Source: Balanoglossus misakiensis
Lineage: Eukaryota; Hemichordata
Assembly (NCBI GenBank): GCA_040954595.2
Contig: CM082591.2
Span: forward strand, 372,001-436,000
Reading direction: 5' to 3'
DNA length: 64,000 nucleotides
The translations under genes were made by a program, and so were the position numbers. Positions within the stretch are counted from its first letter, which is position 1. Each line of letters begins with the position of its first letter. Below the pieces are notes generated by a model. It was given only the letters and a program-made list of their open reading frames with translations. It made no database searches and had not been told where the DNA came from. Below, in pieces: positions 53,283-64,000 of this stretch.

Positions 53283-53777
53283 GGAGCAGACTGGAGGGGG
53301 ATTGGAGCAGACTGGAGGGGCATCGGAGCAGACTGGAGGGGCATCGGAGCAGACTGGAGAGGCATCGGAGCAGACTGGAGGGGCATCGGAGCAGACTGGA
53401 GGGGCATCGGAGCAGACTGGAGGGGCATCGGAGCAGACTGGAGGGGCATCGGAGCAGACTGGAGGGGCATCGGAGCAGACTGGAGGGGCATCGGAGCAGA
53501 CTGGAGGGGCATCGGAGCAGACATTGGAGCAGACTGGAGGGGCATGGGAGCAGACTGGAGGGGCATTGGAGCAGACTGGAGGGGGATCGGAGCAGACTGG
53601 AGGGGGATTGGAGCAGACTGGAGGGGCATTGGAGCAGACTGGAGGGGCATTGGAGCAGACTGGAGCGGGATCGGAGCATTGGAGGGCATTGGAGGGGATT
53701 GGAGGCCATTGGAGGGGATTGGAGGGCCATTGGAGGGCCGTTGGAGGGGATTGGAGGGCCATTGGAGGGGATTGGAG
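53283..53777. repeat. 21-bp G-rich minisatellite with a degenerate 10-11 bp tail
   Basis: Nineteen occurrences of GGAGCAGACTGGAGG give a 21-bp period (consensus GGAGCAGACTGGAGGGGCAT plus C) from 53283 to about 53675. One unit near 53512 is shortened to 12 bp. A tail of shorter GGAGGGGATT/GGAGGGCCATT units runs to 53777. Because 21 is a multiple of 3, several frames stay open on both strands (plus 53262-53981 and 53281-53814; minus 53178-53762 and others); these are repeat artefacts. Clustered GGG/GGGG runs 6-8 nt apart in the tail could form G-quadruplexes. Confidence 0.93.
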
Positions 53778-54697
53778 CGAACAACTAATGCAGTCCTACA
53801 CCCTGCCTCATTAAATATGCACATATCTATGTCAAGGCGAACCAATAGGGCTAGTAGTGTCTCAAAACCCGCTTATTGCTGTTCACAGCTATATTTACAG
53901 ATGGAATGTACTTTAATAAGTCGAGGCTGTTTATCCTCTGAGGTGGTCTCTCGTCACGTTTTGATGCATCAAGACACATAATTCTGTTTTAGAGCAAATA
54001 AGACGAGCATGCTATGATGATTGTTTTTAGGTTGGACATTCTCATAAACCTCATCTCTTTTTGGATGTTAACATCATTGTCGATTGCCCGCAATCTCTTC
54101 ATTTGGTTGAGATTTCATGTTATTGCAAGGCTTTTTAAATAATCCCTTGTGTGCCGTGAAAACTTCAAATTTTGGCCGTGATTGATTGGATAATTACGGG
54201 ATTGACGTCATACCAGAGATTGGTCAATTTACATAAATTATTCTTCCAGGCATGCAGCGATACGTTGGCTTTAGATTCAATACTTGAGGTAACTTACTCA
54301 ATATAGACGGATTTTGAGGGTGCCGTGCCAGGCATGACGCCCTATGCCCGGGGCTATGCACGAATTGAAACAACACTAATTTATCTTACATGATATCAGC
54401 ACATTTGACGCAAGACGACAGCATATCGCCATGACTACATCCATAGCGTTTCTATGCAGCATAAAACCACATTGATATACAAATTCGATGTTTCTTTTTC
54501 AAGAAAACACTCATGGTTGTCACTGAATGTCGAATTGTTGAACAGGACAGGGAGGAAGATAATCTAAAGTATCTTGCCGGTTGGCTGGACAAAACATTAA
54601 AGTCTCAGTTTCGTAGCGTTTCTAAGATGAGAATTAAAAGAAAGCACTGTAATAGGTCATCGTAGAGGGCAGTTATTGTTGACCCCTCACTTGCAAA

Positions 54698-56599
54698 ATG
54701 GCGGCCCTCGCAGACACAGTGGAGAGAGTAGATGAGGTTTTAGCCGACGAAGCTCTCGAGGAAGAGGTAAATTGAAATTTATGATCTTCATTTGGCATTT
54801 AAAAACAACGAGGTATATTTTGGGTTGGTTTAAGCACCAGTAGACATTACCGATCCATATCGCGCACATAGCAACAACGGTATCAACAACAATGCAGTCA
54901 ACTGTCAATGACATGTTTGAGATTGCATGCTGACTGCACTGGGCGGTAAATTTGACGGTTTGTCTGGGAATGTGTGTGTGAGGGTGCCTCACCATCTGTG
55001 TGAGGGAGCTGCTTTTGTTTGTGGAGTGTTGGCCCACTTCCCAGCGTGGGAGTTTTAGGGCTCTGGATCTCCAACCAGCTATATTAACTGGTGTGAAACT
55101 GACATCGACAGATCACATATTTTGTGAAGAAATAAATGTGAAGAAACTCACATTTAGTAGTGCTTCGTCAACTTCTTTCATCCTATCAATCTGCAGCTTC
55201 ATGTTTACTCTGTTAATTAATGATACCAAGCACATATAGTCGGTTCATGTCTTATTTGTGTTGTTGGTTGCTGATAGCAACACTGTAGTTATGATAACTT
55301 GAAATTTGTTTATCATTTACAGAGACTCCTGGAGGAGTTGGAAAATGAGGAGTTGCCCGGCTACATCCGTGAAAAGAGAATGGCAGAGTTGAAACAACAA
55401 GTAGAAGAGTTACAACTGTATAAAGATAAAGAGTATGGAGTTCTAACGTGAGTATTGTTGTCAGTCAGTCAGTCAGTCAGTCAATCAATTGATCAATCAA
55501 TCAATCAATCAACCAACCAACCAACCAACCAACCAACCAAGAATCAAGGCTCTTGTGTCCAATTCATTATGCACTGATCTCTCATCCACACATGGCATAT
55601 TTTGTGAATAACCCTATATTCTTCTATGTCTGATTTTATTTTGACAGAGACATAAAGAAAGAAAAAGATTTCTTCGATATGACTATTAAAGAGAAGAAAA
55701 TATTAGTTCATTTTTATCACGCTGATTTCAGAAGATGTAGTATTATAGATGAACATTTGGAGGTCAGTTCTGACGGTTTATTTAATTTGAATCGATAAGA
55801 ATAGACAAGGTTGAATTGATGATACTGGACGATTCAAGACAGTATCTGTACCATTTGTGTTTGGTCAATCAATGAAATATTGTATACTTGTTGATGCGTT
55901 CATGTGTATGTAAGGTGTGTATAAGGAGACATATACAAATCAGAATGAATCATAGGCCAGACCAACTGATCATGGAATAGTTATTTAATGCATTATTTAT
56001 ATGTGTCATTTCATTTTCAGAAATTAGCGCCTAAACACTTTTCAACCAAATTTGCAAAAATTAATGTAGAAGTGGCAAAATTCTTTGTTGAGAAGCTCAA
56101 AATAAAAGTCTTACCAGCGATTGTCTGTTTTGTGGAAGGCAAGATTGTTGACAGGTAAGCAAATGCCTTTTTCAACTTTTCTGAATTTTTACTGAATCGT
56201 TTCATGTCATTTTGAAGTTTTCTTTTTATATCTGAACATTCATTCATTCTATCCCTCTCTCCCTCAGAATTGTAGGTTTTGAAGAACTAGGCAACACAGA
56301 CAGTTTTACCACAGAGTCATTGGAAAGAAGAATGGCTAAATCAGGTAACCATAGATACATACATATAGATAGACAGAACATCTATAAGTCTGTATTGTAT
56401 GAAAAGTACATATAAACCAACTAGCCAACTCACCCGTGATATAACCAACTCACAATGTCATGAAATTATTGGAGTGATAATTTCTATCTTTCTAGGTGTG
56501 ATCACGCTACCAGATGTTCCCACAGAAGGTGGTTCCTTGTTTGGTTACAGCAAGAAAGATGATGATGGCTACGACAGCAGTGATCCTGATGAATACTAG
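54698..56599 (+). CDS. TXNDC9: TXNDC9-like thioredoxin-domain protein (six exons, complete)
   Basis: Exons: 54698-54766, 55323-55447, 55648-55762, 56021-56154, 56268-56344 and 56496-56599. All introns are GT-AG and the frame is continuous for 207 residues, close to the 226 of human TXNDC9. The N-terminus is an acidic helix (MAALADTVER... EELPGYIREKRMAELKQQ). A phosducin-like thioredoxin fold follows, with DFFDMTIKEKKILVHFYH, HFSTKFAKINVE, IKVLPAIVCFVEGK and VGFEELGNTDSFTTESLE, then an acidic tail ending DSSDPDEY. The thioredoxin CxxC is absent (FRRCSIIDEHL), as in the family, so no disulfide chemistry is expected. Homologues bind the CCT chaperonin and tune actin and tubulin folding; that role is inferred here. 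The start ATG lies in a YY1-like AAAATGGCGGCC. It converges with RLIG1. Confidence 0.93.
55460..55541. repeat. graded tetranucleotide microsatellite in TXNDC9 intron 2
   Basis: Successive TCAG, TCAA and CCAA tetranucleotide runs follow one another over 80 bp, starting 13 bp after the splice donor. Each block differs from the previous by one base, consistent with point mutation followed by slippage. Confidence 0.9.
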
Positions 56600-56872
56600 A
56601 TCTTCCCACCACTAAGGGGGTGCCCTTCAGCAGAAGCATCACTTGTTTTACCATTTTAACACTTTCTACAGTACAAATGGAAGCAAATATCTTTCTAATT
56701 TGAGCATTTGACCACAACATAATTTTCATTTTTTGGTATTTTCATTTCTGTAAATCCAATAGCTATTTTACACCCCAAGTCAACATTGAAGAAAATAACT
56801 GATATTCTTGACACACTTACACCATCAAATTCTAGTCATAGCTCGTAAGTTTCAATGATTACATTTTTTTAT

Positions 56873-56878
56873 AATAAA
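56873..56878 (+). terminator. polyadenylation signal of TXNDC9
   Basis: An AATAAA hexamer 274 bp after the TXNDC9 stop codon. The next gene, RLIG1, is on the opposite strand with its own signal at 57036, so the two 3' ends lie very close together or overlap. Confidence 0.55.
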
Positions 56879-57035
56879 ATCATAAAATTCAGCAGGCTGG
56901 CCTGTCAGGTTATTGCAGAATTTTAACAAATGCTGTTTGTACTTTTTTAAGAACTGAGACATTATTTATTATATGTATATGTAGGTATGTTATTATCTAT
57001 ATCAAAGCCTTGTGTGTGCAGTTTGTCATGTAAGT

Positions 57036-57041
57036 TTTATT
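57036..57041 (-). terminator. polyadenylation signal of RLIG1
   Basis: The minus strand reads AATAAA 66 bp past the RLIG1 stop codon. A second AATAAA (56965-56970, minus) is an alternative site that would bring the transcript end to within about 100 bp of the TXNDC9 signal. Confidence 0.45.
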
Positions 57042-57106
57042 TCTATTTCAAAGGAAAAGACTATATACTTTTTCAGTATCTGTGAGAGTTCATCAGTTCA
57101 TGTGTA

Positions 57107-58688
57107 TCACTCATCTTCGTTCCACGGAACATCCTTCAGTCGATCATACGACCTGCCATCGAAATGTCTGAGAACGGCAAACATAGAATTGGTGTCAAAG
57201 TCACACTCGTAGCGAGAAGAGTCCAAGTTGAATTTGATTGGTTGCTGGAGAATGTAGAGATCATCCACAGGCCAGGGCAAATCAAAGTGATGTCGATGAA
57301 CCTGTTGATAGAATAAAACATACTCAGTGATGGTTTGAAACTACAAGGCCTGTCGCATTCATAAGTCTTTCACCCCCAGTTCCCCCTTTAGAGGTCCAAT
57401 CTTACCATAGAAAGCAATGGGTTTGGACTGAACCATGGTGGTAAAAGGGTTAAACATGGATCGGCCACACTGCGTTTTCTCAGAAGCCCCTTCTCCTTTC
57501 TTCCCTCTCACCTTGTAGAGCTCTCCATTCTCACAATGCCACACTACGCCTTCCACTTTGCCACTGTCTGCACTCTCCAACCATCCCTTGAGGGCACTGT
57601 AGCTGACTGGTAGTGGTTCTTTCACTTCTATTGCACCATGAGGCACCAACACATGTACAGGATTCTTTTTACATCCCAAACCTATGAATTTGAAAGTGTT
57701 ATAGACTGAATCAATTATATACATACACACAGAAAGAAAATCTCACTAAAAATTTGGACAGCTGATTCATCTTTCCTCACCATACGGGTTGGCGTTGACA
57801 TTGGTCCCTATCAGTTCTAAAGTCTGCTCTGACAGTGAGGATAGATGACTGATTGTCACCTCCAGCTCATCCTTGTTGCCATGGGAACTGGGTCGGAGAA
57901 TGACAGCAAGTCCGTGGACGAGATCCACCACACTGTTGTGCCAACAATATTGTCTGTTGTTTTTGTCAAGTGGAACCCAACCTAATTGGATGAATAAAAT
58001 GATACTTTGTTTTATAAGTTATTTATCGATGACATTACACTTCATTTGTTATCAAGTTTAAAAAGTCAACAAACTGAAATAGTTCCTCTCTTTGTTAAGA
58101 ATCTTTTACAAAATTATCACCTGGAATGTGACCATTTGAGTCTGGCTGTGCTATACCATCAATCACTGGCACCCCCTTGGCAGGAATCCAGTTTTCCGGT
58201 GCTTCTCTGAAATCTTTTTCCACATTCCATTGCCACTTTGGCTCATCATTAATCTTTCCATTCAATTCCCAAGTCCTCTGCTGTGTTTGGTATTTCTTGA
58301 ATTTCTTATCAGCCTGTTTGGTGGGTTTCCTATCATGTCTGGCCCACACCCAGGCTTTATCTGCTCAAAGATAAAAGAGTGACTTTGGTATTGATTGTTT
58401 TGATATTATTTCTTCTTCAGGTTCAGACTGCATCCTCAAAACGAAAACTCACCAAAAGCAAACACAATAAGTTATAACATAACTACCTTGAAACTCTCTA
58501 ACATAAACACAAGTGCCATCAAACTTTTCTGTGGCAATGGCTCTTTCCACACCAGCTTGCAAGGCAGTCTCTTTGACTTCACTTGATGCAACCACTTTGA
58601 ATTGTTGATGAGTCCGTTTGCTGGATTTGCCTTCCACGACAACAGTCTTGAAAACACAGTGTACTTTGTTTTGAACACTCCCTGGCAT
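57107..58688 (-). CDS. RLIG1: RLIG1 (C12orf29)-like RNA 5'-phosphate/3'-OH ligase, five coding exons, complete
   Basis: Exons on the minus strand: 58487-58688, 58121-58360, 57781-57981, 57512-57681 and 57107-57301. The frame is continuous for 335 residues (human 325). The adenylation motif is EKFDGTC with nucleophile Lys55 (KxDG), matching the catalytic Lys of human C12orf29. Then follow [64 protein letters not shown], a motif-IV-like [16 protein letters not shown] (256-271) and [11 protein letters not shown]. The human enzyme auto-AMPylates and ligates RNA 5'-phosphate to 3'-OH ends and protects against oxidative stress; function here is inferred from the conserved motifs. The start ATG sits 2 bp after an acceptor (CTGACAG|CA), implying a spliced 5' UTR. 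Intron 4 contains a MITE-like repeat. Confidence 0.94.
57366..57453. repeat. second copy of the MITE-like repeat, in RLIG1 intron 4
   Basis: Starts TCTTTCACCCCCAGTTCC and ends GGACTGAACCATGGTGG plus TAAAAGGGTTAA, closely matching the copy at 1647-1735 in the same orientation. It makes up over a third of this 210-bp intron. Confidence 0.6.
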
Positions 58689-58964
58689 TGCTGTCAGACT
58701 GATATAAGAATGAAAGTGGAGTCAGTGCGTGCCTTGTTACTTTTGATGTGTGGAACTACTGGCAATGTAGCTGAAATGATTGTAGCAGGTCGGTGCTGCT
58801 AGGTTGACGATGCTGACTGTATTTGTGTACATACATGTTGCAATGTACATAGGAGTCCGGCCAGTTACGAACTTGAATACTTGCTCATTTATAGCCAGAC
58901 ACTCTCGTACGTTCAGGTCTATGATACATAACAAGTCTACATATGTTTGGTAATTTTCACTCAC

Positions 58965-59028
58965 CAATTAAATTAAAAACACGCCCATGTATCAGTGAAG
59001 ACTACAGCATCTTCATGCCTTAACACAC
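58965..59028 (-). other. probable RLIG1 non-coding first exon
   Basis: A donor (ATTG|GTGAGTG on the minus strand, GT at 58964) pairs with the acceptor 2 bp before the RLIG1 ATG at 58688. The upstream exon limit is approximate and set by the ETS-like promoter site at 59029-59036. No ATG in frame with the protein is needed from this exon. Confidence 0.4.
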
Positions 59029-59152
59029 CCGGAAGTACGAACAAGTGGTTTTTCACTATTTTTGGTTTCAGATTCGTTTTCGGATGCAGCCAGAGAGGGC
59101 GTTTTACTCCATGACGTCATGGTACAGGTTATGACGTCACGTAGCCATCTTG
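59027..59152. promoter_or_regulatory. bidirectional promoter between RLIG1 and ZC3H11A
   Basis: Within 125 bp lie an ETS-type CCGGAAGT (59029-59036), two exact CREs TGACGTCA (59112-59119 and 59132-59139, 20 bp apart) and a YY1-type GCCATCTTG (59144-59152). The flanking genes diverge, with inferred first exons on either side. This is a typical housekeeping-type arrangement; start sites are not visible. Confidence 0.5.
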
Positions 59153-60667
59153 TTTTCCAGCAGAGAAGATCGCCGGAAGGAAATCGTGAATGTAATCATC
59201 AAAAATATCAACGATAGAGGATAGATCTACGTCTCCAAAGGGTACCGATAGTTTCTGTAGTATATTTTGGGGAAATTTATCTTTACAGTAAGATTTTATA
59301 GGCTTGCGATCGCGTGTGATCGATGGTGTTCGTGGTCGATGCGCAGTTGAGAGTCAAGTGTTGTTGATATCATGCGTGGTTAGTGGTCGGCCTATGAAAA
59401 TGTTCGTTTCAGCGATCGTGTCGATATCGCTTGTAAACAAAAACTGATTTCTGTTTTGTTGCAGTGAGTATACAATAACTAGTCTGGCGAGCTTTAGCGA
59501 AGGTGTGCATGTCTAATTTTACCAGTTTCAATCGCCTTATGTATTCTCGCCCCATCCGTTTATCTGATGCACGATAAAAAAACTGGTTGGGATGATGGAT
59601 AGATGTGATTGTTGTATGTGTAGAAAAGTGTGGATCTGATCTTTCCTTTTGTTGTTTGGTTGTGTGAGTTTGGTGTGTGTGTGTGTGTGTGACATTTCTC
59701 GGATCGTGAGATCGGTTGTCAACGCCTGTACTGGGAAGTATTGCTGACGGAAGCAGAATTATTGTGACTGGGAAGTCCGTTGAAGTTCCTCATCAACTGG
59801 TCACTTGGAATATCTTTCAACATCATGGTCCTGTATGGAAAGTGTGCAGCAGCTGAACTTGAAGGCAGACTTGACATTATTACCATCTCTGCTTATTTCG
59901 GCCATGAGCACATGCACCAGAGTTTGTTCACTGCAAACATCATTTCTGTGACATCAAAGAAATCAGACATGGAGCACAACATACTGGATACAGGATAACA
60001 TGTCTGTAACCCTCTGAATGTTTGTGAAGAATTCTCGACACCGCAATGGAACACTTTGTAGACACTATTGGAGGCTGAAGCTTTGTTGAGTGTTGTTGTA
60101 GTCCAACACAGGATGCAGTGTCCACTTTCATCTGATACACGCATGTGCTCATCTAAATTTAAAAAAAAAAAAAAGCAGAGGAAAAAAAAAGAAAAAAAAA
60201 TGTTTCCACATCTTTTGGATGTCTACAACATCTACATGAACTGTAGGAGAACATTTCTTCTCGCAGAGCATGTGAACAACTTCTTATTTCTACCAACAAT
60301 TCTAGTGTTCTTAATTATCTGATGGATCAAAAGAAGATCTGAAATTGTTTAACTGTTGGACTACTTATCTAATAGGACTTTCTGGAAACAAGGAAACCTT
60401 CAACAAAGAGTAAGTAGATACCCTCCTCCCCCACATTTTATAATACAGTGGCCCACCCACCGAGATAATAATGTGGTCATTTTCCGCATGAAAGGTTAAT
60501 GGCAGGATAATATATCAATTTTGTTCATTTCATCTCCTGAAATTCAACAGCAGCTTCAGACGAATTGCGGCATTGGGCAATTGTGCAGACAACCGAACTG
60601 ATTGCAGCTCCAGACATTTCTGAGGCCTGAAAAGTCTACAGAAGAATACCAACCAACCAAAAGCACC
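59153..60667 (+). other. ZC3H11A 5' UTR region with microsatellites
   Basis: A consensus donor (AAAGA|GTAAGT, GT at 60410) and an acceptor (TTCAACAG, ending 60550) suggest a 5' UTR exon ending at 60409 and a second one beginning at 60551 that carries the start codon. The upstream extent of the first exon is unclear. The region contains a (TG)n tract (59672-59690) and an A-rich tract (60158-60200). Frames of 60-89 codons here show no recognisable content. Confidence 0.35.

Positions 60668-64000
<3,333 letters not shown>

Larger units (their letters stand above)
49565..54697. other. intergenic region between the divergent GTPase and TXNDC9 genes
   Basis: 5.1 kb separating the start codons of the minus-strand GTPase and the plus-strand TXNDC9-like gene. 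It must hold both promoters and 5' UTRs. The 134-codon minus frame at 49795-50199 could be GTPase 5' leader sequence but has no recognisable content. A G-run (about 52806), a 14-bp-stem hairpin, a TTA tract and a minisatellite occupy 52.8-53.8 kb. Confidence 0.5.

Noticed and set aside
53178-53981. Overlapping 170-240 codon frames on both strands, Trp/Gly-rich or Pro/Cys-rich
   Set aside because: They are translations of a 21-bp minisatellite, open in several frames on both strands at once, with no splice or promoter support.

Overview
The window is animal nuclear DNA. Genes are split by many short GT-AG introns, coding density is low, the sequence is AT-rich, and microsatellites, a minisatellite and a very large satellite array are present. 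The recognisable proteins are MADD-like, an RERG/RASL-like GTPase, TXNDC9-like, RLIG1-like and ZC3H11A-like. This mix, with compact introns at the right end, suggests a marine invertebrate, most likely a deuterostome such as a hemichordate, cephalochordate or echinoderm. That placement is inference; no species-specific marker was seen.

Layout, left to right. (1) 1-4.6 kb: the 5' end of a MADD (Rab3 GEF, DENN domain) gene on the minus strand. It has one large coding exon (2219-2853) and a probable non-coding first exon near 4.4-4.57 kb; the rest lies beyond the left edge. (2) 6.66-49.56 kb: a five-exon small GTPase gene on the minus strand, 258 codons. Exon 1 (49.4-49.6 kb) is separated from exons 2-5 (6.66-7.88 kb) by a 41.5-kb intron. 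(3) 13.45-42.65 kb: about 29 kb of that intron is a tandem satellite of roughly 334 visible units. It has a homogeneous 87-bp core (type A), 88-bp relatives at the edges (types B and C), a 176-bp dimeric higher-order block, an internal 2.4-kb duplication, an inverted terminal unit and a 100-N assembly gap. (4) 49.6-54.7 kb: an intergenic stretch with a hairpin, a TTA repeat and a 21-bp G-rich minisatellite. (5) 54.7-64 kb: a gene-dense block of TXNDC9-like (+, six exons, complete), RLIG1-like (-, five coding exons, complete) and ZC3H11A-like (+, thirteen coding exons visible, cut by the right edge).

The genes do not form one pathway. TXNDC9 modulates CCT-assisted folding, RLIG1 is an RNA 5'-phosphate/3'-OH ligase, and ZC3H11A is a CCCH zinc-finger protein linked to mRNA export. 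RLIG1 and ZC3H11A diverge from a shared promoter region with two CRE sites, an ETS site and a YY1-type site. TXNDC9 and RLIG1 converge with closely spaced polyadenylation signals.

The many 60-770 codon minus-strand frames in the satellite are a consequence of an 87-bp period (29 codons) and are not annotated as genes. The most unusual feature is the satellite: a compound array inside a transcribed gene, with one half of each unit strictly conserved and the other half divergent between subfamilies.
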